DNA from: Oerskovia turbata
GTDB taxonomy: Bacteria; Actinomycetota; Actinomycetes; Actinomycetales; Cellulomonadaceae
Assembly: GCF_000718325.1 (NCBI RefSeq)
Contig: NZ_JOFV01000019.1
Coordinates: 3,449 to 67,448, forward strand
Reading direction: 5' to 3'
DNA: 64,000 nucleotides
A model generated the notes under the pieces. The model did not search any database. It saw only the letters and a list, made by a program, of their open reading frames with translations, and was not told where the DNA came from. Shown here one piece after another: positions 9,858 through 17,725 of this stretch (its first letter is position 1; each line of letters begins with the position of its first letter). The translations under genes were made by a program, and so were the position numbers.

Positions 9858-10724
9858 TCACACGACCGCGTCGCGGACCTTCTGCTCGCAGCGACCCAGG
9901 CCCTCGATCTCGACGGCCATGACGTCGCCGTCGACCAGGTAGGGGAAGCGGCCCGAGAGGGCGACGCCCTGCGGGGTCCCGGTGTTGATGACGTCGCCCG
10001 GCTCGAGGACCATGTACTGCGACAGGTGCCACACGAGGAAGTCGACGTCGAAGATCATGTCGGCCGTCGAGGAGTCCTGACGGATCTCCCCGTTGACCCA
10101 CGAGCGCAGGCGCAGGTCCGAGGCGTCGACCTGGTCGGCCGGGACGAGCGCGGGCCCCATGGGGTTGAACGTCTCGCAGCTCTTGCCCTTGGACCATTGG
10201 CCGCCCGAGACGGCCATCTGGTAGTCACGCTCGGACACGTCGTTGGACACGGTGTACCCGGCGACGTGCGCGGCCGAGTCCGCGGGGGACGCGAGGTAGC
10301 GGGCCTTCTTCCCGATGACGATCGCGAGCTCGACCTCCCAGTCGACCTTCTGCGCGCCCGGGGGCAGCAGGACGTCGTCGTGGGGCCCGACGACGGTGTT
10401 GGAGTGCTTCCAGAAGATGATCGGGACGGTCGGCGGCTCGGAGCCGGACTCGGCCGCGTGCGCGGCGTAGTTCATCCCGACGCACACGACGGCCGTGGGG
10501 CGGGCGACCGGGGGGCCGACGCGCAGCGCGTCGGCGTCCGCGACGACGGGGAGCTCGCCCGCGTCGAGGGCCTCGCGGACCCGGGCGACGCCGTCGTCCG
10601 CGAGGAACGCGCCGTCGACGTCACGGGTCACGGGGTCGAGCGAGTAGGTCGTGCCGTCGGCGGTGCGGACGACGGGGCGCTCCTGGCCGGGAAGGCCGAG
10701 GCGCATGAGCTGCAGGTGCTGCAC
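9858..10724 (-). CDS. Fumarylacetoacetate hydrolase (FAH) family protein
   Basis: This 288-residue enzyme has the FAH catalytic core: VCVGMNYAAHAAE near residue 80, metal ligands in DWEVELAIVIGKKAR, the NDVSERDYQ loop, the Lys in SKGKSCETFNPMGP, and TGTPQGVA. Family members cleave or decarboxylate beta-diketo acids in a Mg/Mn-dependent manner. In the oxidative L-fucose/L-rhamnose route an FAH enzyme splits a 2,4-diketo-3-deoxy acid to pyruvate and lactate, and the surrounding dehydrogenases, lactonase and dehydratase suggest that role here. Other options include 2-hydroxyhepta-diene-dioate isomerase or ureidoglycolate lyase. It is downstream of, and likely cotranscribed with, the 2-hydroxyacid dehydrogenase gene. 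Confidence 0.9.
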   Translation of the reverse strand: MQHLQLMRLGLPGQERPVVRTADGTTYSLDPVTRDVDGAFLADDGVARVREALDAGELPVVADADALRVGPPVARPTAVVCVGMNYAAHAAESGSEPPTVPIIFWKHSNTVVGPHDDVLLPPGAQKVDWEVELAIVIGKKARYLASPADSAAHVAGYTVSNDVSERDYQMAVSGGQWSKGKSCETFNPMGPALVPADQVDASDLRLRSWVNGEIRQDSSTADMIFDVDFLVWHLSQYMVLEPGDVINTGTPQGVALSGRFPYLVDGDVMAVEIEGLGRCEQKVRDAVV

Positions 10725-10778
10725 GGGGTTGCTCCAGGGGTCGGGGGGGGCGGCGCTGAGCGCCCGGACGAGGGACGG

Positions 10779-11783
10779 TCAGCGTGCCAGGGAGCGCGCG
10801 TAGTCCGGGTTGACGATCGACCCGACGGGGCGACCTGCGAGGAAGTCGATCGTGTTGCGTGCCGTGTGCACGGGCAGGTCGGCCATGGCCTCGGGTGAGA
10901 ACCACGCGGCATGCGGGCTGAGCAGCACCTGGTCGAGCGTGCGCAGGCGCGAGTGGGCGGGCAGCGGCTCGTGCGAGAACACGTCGAGGGCCGCGGCGCC
11001 CAGGTGTCCTCCCTCGAGCGCGTCGGCGAGCGCCTCCTCGTCGATCAACGGGCCGCGGCACGTGTTGACCACGACCGCGCCGGGCTTCATGGTCGCGATC
11101 GACGCGGCGTCGAGCAGGTGGCGCGTGGCCTCGCTGAGCGGGGCGTGCAGGCTCAGCACGTCGGCCTCGGCCACTGCCTGCTCACGGGTCACCGGCAGGT
11201 AGCCGGCGGCGGCGACGTCGACGTCGGGCACGAAGGGGTCGTGGACCAGGACGCGGTAGCCGAGCGCGGCGCAGCTGCGCGCGACGAGCGACCCGATCCG
11301 GCCGTACCCGATGACGGACACGGTGGTCGCGGACAGGCGCGCGGCCATGGGGCGCGGGACGGTCGCGGCCCAGACGCCGTCGCGCACGGCGCGGTCGTAG
11401 CCGACGAGCCCGCGGCTGAGGCCGAGGACCATCGCGACGGTGTGGGACGCGACCTCCTCGATGCAGTAGGTCGGGGTGTTGGCGACGGCGATGCCGCGCT
11501 CGGTCGCGGCGGCGACGTCGACCATGTCGTAGCCGATGCCCATGCGGCTGACGAAGCGCACGCCCTCGATCTGGTCGAGGACGCGGGCGGTGAGGGGCGC
11601 CCACTGGACGACCAGGGCGGACGGGGCGGCACCTGCGGCCGCGGCGTCGCGGACGAGGGCGATGACGTCGTCCTCCGTGCGGGCCGTCCCGCGCACGACG
11701 CCGAGGCCGGCGGCCGTGACGGTGTCTTCGCACGCGGTGCCCGGGAGGTCGCAGTCGGTGATGACGACGGTGTCGGGGTTCAT
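10779..11783 (-). CDS. D-isomer-specific 2-hydroxyacid dehydrogenase
   Basis: This 334-residue NAD-dependent enzyme reduces a 2-keto acid to the D-2-hydroxy acid or the reverse. It has the dinucleotide motif VIGYGRIGSLVA and the catalytic triad: Arg in NTCRGPLID, Glu in DVFSHEPLP and His in LLSPHAAW. I chose the ATG at 11783; an earlier in-frame codon would place the operator inside the gene. The operator ATGCTATAGCAT lies 9 bp upstream, so expression is probably controlled by the island's regulator. It is followed by the FAH gene 54 bp downstream. The substrate could be the pyruvate or other keto acid released by the pathway. Confidence 0.9.
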   Translation of the reverse strand: MNPDTVVITDCDLPGTACEDTVTAAGLGVVRGTARTEDDVIALVRDAAAAGAAPSALVVQWAPLTARVLDQIEGVRFVSRMGIGYDMVDVAAATERGIAVANTPTYCIEEVASHTVAMVLGLSRGLVGYDRAVRDGVWAATVPRPMAARLSATTVSVIGYGRIGSLVARSCAALGYRVLVHDPFVPDVDVAAAGYLPVTREQAVAEADVLSLHAPLSEATRHLLDAASIATMKPGAVVVNTCRGPLIDEEALADALEGGHLGAAALDVFSHEPLPAHSRLRTLDQVLLSPHAAWFSPEAMADLPVHTARNTIDFLAGRPVGSIVNPDYARSLAR

Positions 11784-11791
11784 GAGCCGAA

Positions 11792-11803
11792 ATGCTATAG
11801 CAT
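11792..11803. promoter_or_regulatory. Operator copy 1, ATGCTATAGCAT
   Basis: This is a perfect 12-bp palindrome, 9 bp upstream of the 2-hydroxyacid dehydrogenase start. A further half site TTGCTA follows on the outer side. It shares the core TGCTATAGC with five other sites in the island. Confidence 0.8.
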
Positions 11804-11855
11804 CTAGCAACCGACGGCCAGCGGCCGTGGACAGGAGGCTTGCGGTCGCCGGAGT

Positions 11856-11867
11856 TTGCTATAGCGT
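11856..11867. promoter_or_regulatory. Operator copy 2, TTGCTATAGCGT
   Basis: It lies 8 bp upstream of the SDR start at 11875 and has the shared core TGCTATAGC, with one arm degenerate. It faces operator copy 1 across the divergent promoter region, 53 bp away. Confidence 0.75.
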
Positions 11868-11874
11868 TCAGGGC

Positions 11875-12642
11875 ATGGCTCGACGACTTGCGCTGATCAC
11901 AGGCGCCAGCTCCGGGATCGGTTCCGCGACCGCCCTCCAGCTCGCCCGCGACGGATACGACCTCTGGCTCACCTACGCCCACGACGAGCTCGGGGCGCGC
12001 ACCACCGCGGATCTCGCGACCGAGCTCGGCGCGACCTGCCAGGTCTCGCACCTCGACCTGCGCGACGTCACGTCCGTCGACAGGCTCGTCGGCCAGGTCA
12101 CCCGCCGCTGGGGCAGGCTCCACGTCCTGGTCAACAACGGCGGAATGTGCCCCTACCGCGCGCTCGACGACATCGAGATCGACGAGTGGGACGCCGTCAT
12201 GGAGACCAACGCGCGCGGCACGTTCGTCCTGACACGGGCCACGCTCCCCCTCCTGCGGGCGGCAGCCGCCCCCGAGGGCGAGGAGCCCGTCGACCGCAGC
12301 ATCGTCAACGTCGCCTCGATCGCGGGCCAGCAGGGCGCGCTCAAGACCGGCGTCCACTACGCCGCGAGCAAGGGCGCGCTCCTCGCGATCACGCGGAGCT
12401 TCGCGCGCCTCCTGGCCGCCGAGGGCATCCGCGCCAACGCGGTCACTCCCGGCCCGGTCACGAGCAACATCACCAACCAGCTCGACGACGCGGGGCGCGA
12501 GGCCCTCACGTCCTCGATCCCGCTGGGCAAGTTCGGCACGCCCGACGACGTCGCGTGGGTCATCGCGTCCCTCGCCTCCCCGCGAGCCGGGTTCGTCACG
12601 GGCGCCACGTACGACATCAACGGAGGCGTCCGCATCGACTGA
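11875..12642 (+). CDS. SDR-family oxidoreductase (3-oxoacyl-reductase-like)
   Basis: This is a classical short-chain dehydrogenase of 255 residues. It has the nucleotide-binding motif TGASSGIG (residues 9-16), NNGG in place of NNAG near residue 92, a Ser-Tyr-Lys active site (NVASIAG, then HYAASKG) and the C-terminal GATYDINGG. Within this island it is a candidate for a sugar 1-dehydrogenase or keto-acid dehydrogenase step, but the sequence does not fix the substrate. The operator is so close to the ATG that the transcript may be leaderless. An NTF2-like gene follows 124 bp downstream. Confidence 0.9.
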   Translation: MARRLALITGASSGIGSATALQLARDGYDLWLTYAHDELGARTTADLATELGATCQVSHLDLRDVTSVDRLVGQVTRRWGRLHVLVNNGGMCPYRALDDIEIDEWDAVMETNARGTFVLTRATLPLLRAAAAPEGEEPVDRSIVNVASIAGQQGALKTGVHYAASKGALLAITRSFARLLAAEGIRANAVTPGPVTSNITNQLDDAGREALTSSIPLGKFGTPDDVAWVIASLASPRAGFVTGATYDINGGVRID

Positions 12643-12766
12643 CCCACCGGCCCCCGGCTGCCCCAGCCGGCCGGACCCGGGCGCGCGCGGCGCGCTCCGC
12701 CGTCGGGCACCCTCGCCTGGACGGCGCGCCACTCTCCCACGAGACCCCTACGAGACGAGGAACCGC

Positions 12767-13105
12767 ATGACGCAGCAACCGACCGCCCACGCCGTGGTCA
12801 CCGAGCAGGTCGACGCGTTCAACGCGCACGACCTCGAACGCTTCCTCGCGACCTACGCCCACGACGTCGTGGTCGTGGGCGTGACGCCCGAGCCGATCGT
12901 CGGCAAGGACGCGCTGCGCGCCTTCTACGGCCCTCGCCTTGCAACCGGCGATGTGCATTGCACAATTGACGCCTCCGTGGCGTACGGTGAGCGGTGGGTG
13001 GTCGCACGCGAGTTCGTGTCGACCTCGAACGGGACGGGCGAGACCATCGCCACCTTCGAGGTCCAGGACGGCGTCATCACCCGGGCGAGCATGCTCAAGG
13101 CATGA
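12767..13105 (+). CDS. NTF2-like/SnoaL-fold protein
   Basis: This 112-residue protein has the cone-like NTF2 fold signature: an N-terminal helix (VVTEQVDAFNAHDLERFLATYAHDVVVVG), then GKDALRAFYGPRL, ending in a strand TFEVQDGVITRASMLKA. Relatives include ketosteroid-isomerase-like enzymes and many proteins of unknown role. GAGGAA precedes the ATG. It may be cotranscribed with the SDR upstream. No catalytic Asp pair can be assigned with confidence, so the function stays open. Confidence 0.8.
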   Translation: MTQQPTAHAVVTEQVDAFNAHDLERFLATYAHDVVVVGVTPEPIVGKDALRAFYGPRLATGDVHCTIDASVAYGERWVVAREFVSTSNGTGETIATFEVQDGVITRASMLKA

Positions 13106-13122
13106 CGCCCCCACGGACGCGG

Positions 13123-13157
13123 AGCCCGGTCGGTCACCCCCCTTGATCGACCGGGCT
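13123..13157 (+). terminator. Hairpin terminator after the NTF2-like gene
   Basis: Arms AGCCCGGTCG and CGACCGGGCT (10 bp) enclose a 15-base loop, 17 bp past the stop codon. Confidence 0.65.
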
Positions 13158-13189
13158 TCGCTCTGCCCGGACGCAGCGGGGGGACGACG

Positions 13190-13220
13190 ACGGCCCCGGT
13201 CCGCGGTGGACCGGGGCCGT
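13190..13220. terminator. Hairpin terminator before the DUF1269 gene end
   Basis: A perfect 13-bp stem ACGGCCCCGGTCC/GGACCGGGGCCGT has a 5-base loop. It lies 24 bp beyond the stop of the minus-strand gene and can serve both convergent genes. Confidence 0.75.
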
Positions 13221-13243
13221 ACGTCTCGCGTCTGCGGAGGTTC

Positions 13244-13741
13244 TCAGACCGCGTCGTCGAAGGCCGCGCGGAGCTTGGCCTCCTCGTCGCCCGACAGGTT
13301 CGTCTGGACGAGCTCACCGTGGATGCCCTGCGCCTTGAGCGCGTCGTGCACGCGGTCCATGACCCCACCGGACGTCATGACGAACAGCGCCGACGTCCCG
13401 GGCGTCACCTTGGACCGCACCGAGTCGATGAAGTCGTCGTCGATGCCCACGTCGGTCAGGGACCCCGCGAGCGCCCCGGACGCCGCGCCGATCGCGACGC
13501 CGATGAGCGGGATGAAGAAGATGATCCCGAACAGCAGGCCCCAGAACGCGCCGCCCAGCGCACCGATGCCCGTCGTGTTGTTCGACTGGTGCGTCTTGGG
13601 CTTCTTCTTCCCCTCCTCCCACGACACGATCGCCGCGTCCTGCACCTGGATGAGCTCCTGCTTCTGCAGCGCCAGCAGGGCGTCCTCCGCCTGCTGCGCA
13701 CCCTCGGGAGTCTCGAACTTCCACACGGTCAGTGTTGCCAC
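13244..13741 (-). CDS. DUF1269 domain membrane-associated protein
   Basis: This 165-residue protein begins (with GTG) TLTVWKFETPEGAQQAED, which is the usual start of DUF1269 proteins; the frame is open further upstream but this start matches the family. A Gly-rich hydrophobic stretch at about residues 57-95 (GALGGAFWGLLFGIIFFIPLIG, then AIGAASGALAG) is the typical glycine-zipper-like membrane segment. The C terminus (TPGTSALFVMTSG, then LSGDEEAKLRAAF) is also conserved. The family function is unknown; a stress-related envelope role is often assumed. Confidence 0.85.
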   Translation of the reverse strand: MATLTVWKFETPEGAQQAEDALLALQKQELIQVQDAAIVSWEEGKKKPKTHQSNNTTGIGALGGAFWGLLFGIIFFIPLIGVAIGAASGALAGSLTDVGIDDDFIDSVRSKVTPGTSALFVMTSGGVMDRVHDALKAQGIHGELVQTNLSGDEEAKLRAAFDDAV

Positions 13742-13889
13742 CACAGCCTCGTTCCGTCGTCGGTACTCGGAGGACACCGTCCGGTCCGGCCGGGCCCTCC
13801 TCGACCGTAGGTCGGGTCGTCCGGGGCCGCCATCGGAGCGGGCGCGCGGTGCGGCGACCCTGGCGCAGCGCTGCCGCGCCGGCCCGTCG

Positions 13890-14492
13890 TCAGTCCTGGG
13901 ACGGGGAGCCGCCGCTGTCGACGGCGAGAGTGAGCCACTCCTCGTCCTGGACGTAGCCCAGGTTGCGGTTCGCGGCGACGATGGCCTGGTTGTCGAGGGA
14001 GCCCCCGGTCCGGAACGTGTGCACTCCCCCGGCGATCAGTGTGTCGATCGACAGCGCCTTGACCGCCGTGGCGAGGCCTTGGCCTCGCCACGATGCGGCG
14101 ACGACGGTGAAGTCCGTCTCGCCGCAGCCGCCCTCGATGTCGACGAACGTCATCGCGACCAGCTCCGCCTCGGCGAACGCAGCGAATCCACGACGACGTG
14201 CCGACGGTGCTGCGGTGTCGGCGGTCAGCGGTCGGTGCTGCGTCGCGATGCTCCCCGGGTAGTCACGATGGGTGTCACGGTCCAGGACGAGGATCGCCTG
14301 ACGGTCCGCGGCCGTGAGCTCGCGCAGGGAGACGACGCCACGGACGGCGTGCTGCGCACGCTCCAGCAGGCCGAGGTCGACCGCGTCGGCTCTCAGCTCG
14401 GCAGCCCAGGACCTCGCTACCACCCGCGCACCGTCAGCGAGCGCGACGACGGCCTGTTCGCTCGTGGCAGGCAGCACGATGAGATCGGTCAT
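13890..14492 (-). CDS. GNAT-family N-acetyltransferase
   Basis: This 200-residue protein has the acetyl-CoA-binding turn AASWRGQGLATAVKALSID (RGQGLA motif A, near residue 135). The preceding strand ETDFTVV and the final FRTGGSLDNQAIVAANRNLGY are typical of GNAT enzymes. The substrate is unknown. No Shine-Dalgarno is visible before the ATG. It sits between the DUF1269 gene and the sugar operon and has no operator, so it is probably unrelated to the island. Confidence 0.82.
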   Translation of the reverse strand: MTDLIVLPATSEQAVVALADGARVVARSWAAELRADAVDLGLLERAQHAVRGVVSLRELTAADRQAILVLDRDTHRDYPGSIATQHRPLTADTAAPSARRRGFAAFAEAELVAMTFVDIEGGCGETDFTVVAASWRGQGLATAVKALSIDTLIAGGVHTFRTGGSLDNQAIVAANRNLGYVQDEEWLTLAVDSGGSPSQD

Positions 14493-14553
14493 GGGAGGAG
14501 ACTGGCACAGGCCTGAGCCGGGTGGTGCGCCGCGTCCGTCGGGGGCACCTCGG

Positions 14554-15480
14554 TCACCGGTCGATCCCGTACCGCGCGTCCAGCCCGGCGTCGTGCGGCA
14601 GCGTCCCGAACGACGCGGTCCACGCGCCGTCGGCCGCGATCGACTGGCCCGACACGTACGAGGACTCGTCCGAGAGCAGGAACGCGACCACGGCCGCGAT
14701 CTCGGCCGACTCGGCGATGCGTCCGAGCGGCGGGCCCTCGGCGAGCCCGCGCTCCTCCGCCTCGGGGTCGACGGCGTTCGCGATCTGCGCGTCGAGGTGC
14801 GGCGTGCGGACCCCGCCCGGTGCGACCGTGTTGGCCCGGATGCCGTACCGCCCGTATGTCACGGCGACGCTGCGCGCGAGGGCGTCGATCCCGCCCTTGG
14901 TCAGCTCGTAGGCCGCGTGGTCGACGAACGAGGACCGCCCGTGGATCGATCCGACGTTGACGATCGACCCGCCGCTCACCTGGTCGGTGAACGCCTCGAC
15001 CGCGGCGGCGGCCCCCCAGAGGTAGCCCAGGCCGTTGATCTCGACGACGTCGCGCGCCGTGCGTTCGATCTCCTCGGCGCGCGCGGGGTCGCCGAGCGCG
15101 TGCAACGGCGTGGTCCTGGTGATGCCCGCGTTGTTGACCCAGCCCGCGAGCGGCGCGAGGGCCCGGGCGACGCGCGCGGCCTCGCGGTGCGACTCGCGGT
15201 CGCGCGAGTCGGCGAGCACCACGGCGGCACAGAGGCCTTCCTCGACGGTCCCCGAGCCGGCGCTCCGTTCGAGCCCGACGACGGTCCACCCGTCGGCGGT
15301 CAGCCGCGCCGCGATCGCCCGGCCGATGCCCTTGCCGCTCCCGGTCACCACGACGCTACGGGTCGCGGCTGGTCCTGGTACGGGGGCTTGTTCGGTCGGG
15401 TTCTGGGCGGACACCCGTCCTTGCTCGTCGTCGTGCCCGACGGCGGAGCCCGCTCCAGGCGTGCTGGTCGGGTCGGTCAT
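14554..15480 (-). CDS. SDR-family oxidoreductase with N-terminal extension
   Basis: This 308-residue short-chain dehydrogenase has VVVTGSGKGIGRAIA (cofactor site, from about residue 43), NNAG in GWVNNAGITR, the active site NVGSIHG with YELTKGG, and C-terminal GQSIAADGAWTAS. The first 42 residues (TPGAGSAVGHDDEQGRVSAQ onward) are an unusual low-complexity tail before the Rossmann fold. It contains the short repeat TGCCCGACGGCGGAGCCCGC at 15434-15453. It is the last gene of a four-gene operon, overlapping the dehydratase by ATGA. It is a candidate for oxidation of a 2-keto-3-deoxy acid in the pathway. A start further in, nearer the Rossmann fold, cannot be excluded. Confidence 0.88.
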   Translation of the reverse strand: MTDPTSTPGAGSAVGHDDEQGRVSAQNPTEQAPVPGPAATRSVVVTGSGKGIGRAIAARLTADGWTVVGLERSAGSGTVEEGLCAAVVLADSRDRESHREAARVARALAPLAGWVNNAGITRTTPLHALGDPARAEEIERTARDVVEINGLGYLWGAAAAVEAFTDQVSGGSIVNVGSIHGRSSFVDHAAYELTKGGIDALARSVAVTYGRYGIRANTVAPGGVRTPHLDAQIANAVDPEAEERGLAEGPPLGRIAESAEIAAVVAFLLSDESSYVSGQSIAADGAWTASFGTLPHDAGLDARYGIDR

Positions 15481-16913
15481 CGGTCCTCCTGGTCGTCGAG
15501 CATGCGGTTGTCGTCGGTCGAGCATGCGGTTGTCGTCGTTCCGGGGCCAGTTTCGGACGCCAACCGCATGCTCGGCAGCGAGGGGGTGGGGTCGAAAGTG
15601 AAGTAGGTGGGCGAGAGGGCGAAGCCCAGGCCGGGGGCCTCGGGCGGCAGCGCCGTGCCGGCCGAGAACTCGGGACCGCCCTCGACGAGCAGCGGGGCCG
15701 GGTCGTAGGGGTTGCCCTGCGGCGAGCGCTCGAACGTCTCGACCCCGATCCCCGCGGCGCCTCCCAGGTGCACGCTGACCTCGGGGTACACGTGGCTCGA
15801 CGTCACGAGCCCCGCGTCCTGCCACGACCGGACCAGGGGGTCGGCCGCGGTGAGGCCACCGATCCCGACCACGTCAACGCGCGCCACGTCGAGCGCGCCG
15901 AGCGCAGCCAGCCGCGCGAGGACCTCAGGGTCCGTGACCTCGTCGCCGATCGCGAGCGGCAGCCCCGTGACCTCGCGGATGCGCGCAGCCCCGGCGGCGT
16001 CCTCGGGCAGCACGGGGTCCTCGAGCCACGCGAGCGCGGGCGGTTCCCCGGCCGGTGCCGGAGCGCCGATCCCCCACGCGTCGAGGTCCGCGAGCGCCTC
16101 GTCCGCGTCGCGCCAGCCGAAGCCCACGTCCACGACGACGCCGGTGCGACCGGCCTCGGTCTCGCGGCCCGTGACCCCGGGCAGCTCGTCGCGCAGGATC
16201 GCGAGCAGGTCGCGCATGAGGTCACGGTCGGGGGAACGCGAGATCTTGAGCAGCGGCCAACCGTCGCGGGCACGGTCGAGCACCTCGTCGGCGACGGCGC
16301 GGGCCGTGCGTCCGGGGGTCGGGTAGGCCGCGACGAGGATCGCGGGCCGCGGCGCCGGGACGACCGGCCCGGCCGGGTCCCCGCTCGGCCCCTGACCAGG
16401 GCGGGTCGACCACGGGACCTGTGCGGCGCCGTCGGGCACGAGGGGTACGACGGGCGCAGGGGGCACAGGGGGCGCGGCAGGTTCCAGGAGGCGCCACACC
16501 GGTACCCCCGCGACCTTGCCCGCGACGTCCCACAGCGCGACGTCGACCAGGCCGATCGCCCGGCGCACCAGACCCACGCGCCCCACGATCGCCGACCCGC
16601 GCAGCGCGGCGTCCCATGCCGCGCGCACCCCCGCGGCCGGGTCGTCGACGGGCAGGTCGCGACCCACGACGTGCGGCGCGACGAGACGCTCGACGATCTC
16701 CGCCATGGGCGCCTCGCGCGTCAGGGCGTAGGAGACGCCCGTGACCTCGGTGCCGTCGGGCAGGACCGCACGGACCTGGACCCCCACGTACTCGCGGCGC
16801 GTGACCGTCATGGCCCCGAGCTGCAAGGGCCGCTGCAGGGCGACGACGGTCGTCGACGTGCGGACGTCGGTGAAGCGCGCGAACCCGCCCGGGCTCGTGG
16901 TCCGGCTCGTCAT
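15477..16913 (-). CDS. Enolase-superfamily (mandelate racemase subgroup) dehydratase
   Basis: This 478-residue member of the enolase superfamily is expected to dehydrate a sugar acid. Metal ligands appear in order: Asp in VVVDVGFGW, Glu in WLEDPVLPED and Glu in AIGDEVTDPE. The Asp/His dyad follows in VARVDVVGIGG and SSHVYPEVSVH. The usual KxK base motif reads LLKISRS. It has two oddities. A Pro-rich insert of about 45 residues (around residues 150-190, containing VPDGAAQ) lies between capping domain and barrel. The last roughly 30 residues are encoded by a dispersed DNA repeat at 15495-15591. Both neighbours overlap it by 4 bp. L-fuconate or L-rhamnonate is a plausible substrate, but only by context. 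Confidence 0.88.
   Translation of the reverse strand: MTSRTTSPGGFARFTDVRTSTTVVALQRPLQLGAMTVTRREYVGVQVRAVLPDGTEVTGVSYALTREAPMAEIVERLVAPHVVGRDLPVDDPAAGVRAAWDAALRGSAIVGRVGLVRRAIGLVDVALWDVAGKVAGVPVWRLLEPAAPPVPPAPVVPLVPDGAAQVPWSTRPGQGPSGDPAGPVVPAPRPAILVAAYPTPGRTARAVADEVLDRARDGWPLLKISRSPDRDLMRDLLAILRDELPGVTGRETEAGRTGVVVDVGFGWRDADEALADLDAWGIGAPAPAGEPPALAWLEDPVLPEDAAGAARIREVTGLPLAIGDEVTDPEVLARLAALGALDVARVDVVGIGGLTAADPLVRSWQDAGLVTSSHVYPEVSVHLGGAAGIGVETFERSPQGNPYDPAPLLVEGGPEFSAGTALPPEAPGLGFALSPTYFTFDPTPSLPSMRLASETGPGTTTTACSTDDNRMLDDQEDR
15495..15591. repeat. Dispersed palindromic element, copy A (inside the dehydratase 3' end)
   Basis: The copy has tandem GAGCATGCGGTTG units, a spacer, then GACGCCAACCGCATGCTC and GGCAGCGAGGGGGTGGG. 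It shares order and sequence with copies at 20524-20619 and 26833-26932. It is read through as the C-terminal tail of the dehydratase. Confidence 0.85.
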
Positions 16914-17725
16914 TCCGGCTTCTTCGCGAGCGGGACGCCGTAGTCGACGATGAACCCGCCGTCGACGTAGAGGGTCTGGCCGATCACGTACTGCGACTGG
17001 TCGGACGCGAGCCAGCTCACGGCGTTCGCGATCTCCGAGGCGTCGGCGAGGCGGCCCGCGGGGATGCGCGCGAGGATCGTCTCCTCCGTGAGCGTCCCGG
17101 CCGCGACGCCCTGGCGGAAGACGCCCGTGTCGATGTACCCGGGCGCGACCGCGTTGACCCGTACCCCGCGCGCGGCCCACTCGGCCCCCGCCGTCGAGGT
17201 CAGGCCGATCACGGCCGCCTTGGTCGTCGAGTACGGGGCCCGGCCCGCGGAGCCGCGCGCCGAGACCGAGGAGATGTTGACGATCGCGCCGCGGCCCGCG
17301 GCGAGCATGTGCCGGCCCGCGGCCTGGAGGCAGGTGAAGACGCCGTGCAGGTTGACGTCGACCACGGCCTTCCACTCGTCCCAGGTCAGGTCCTCGATGC
17401 CGCGGTGGCGCTGGATCCCGGCGTTGTTGACCAGGACGTCGATGCTGCCCGTCGCGGCGGCGAGCGCGTCGAACGCTGCCCCCACCGCCGCGTGGTCCGT
17501 GACGTCGAGGGGCATCCAGACCAGGCCCGGCTCTGCGGGCAGGTCCGCGAGGTCGAGCGTGGGCAGGTCGTGCTGGACGACGTCCGCGCACACCACGCGG
17601 TGGCCGTCGGCCGCGAGCCGCTCGGCGATCTGCCGTCCGATGCCCGCCGCGCCGCCCGTGACGATCGCGGTGCGGAGCGGGGCTGCGGGTGTGCCGGGCG
17701 TGGTCGGGGTGGTCGTGGTGCTCAC
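16910..17725 (-). CDS. SDR-family oxidoreductase
   Basis: This 271-residue classical SDR has IVTGGAAGIGRQIAERL (cofactor), DVLVNNAGIQRHRG, the active site NISSVSARG with YSTTKAA, and the C-terminal substrate loop ending GQTLYVDGGF. The start is the GTG at 17725, preceded by GGAGG at 4 bases; it overlaps the stop of the ceramidase-like gene (GTGA). It is second in the four-gene operon controlled by the operator at 19411. It resembles dehydrogenases acting on sugars or 2-keto-3-deoxy acids, but substrate identity is not readable. Confidence 0.9.
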   Translation of the reverse strand: MSTTTTPTTPGTPAAPLRTAIVTGGAAGIGRQIAERLAADGHRVVCADVVQHDLPTLDLADLPAEPGLVWMPLDVTDHAAVGAAFDALAAATGSIDVLVNNAGIQRHRGIEDLTWDEWKAVVDVNLHGVFTCLQAAGRHMLAAGRGAIVNISSVSARGSAGRAPYSTTKAAVIGLTSTAGAEWAARGVRVNAVAPGYIDTGVFRQGVAAGTLTEETILARIPAGRLADASEIANAVSWLASDQSQYVIGQTLYVDGGFIVDYGVPLAKKPE

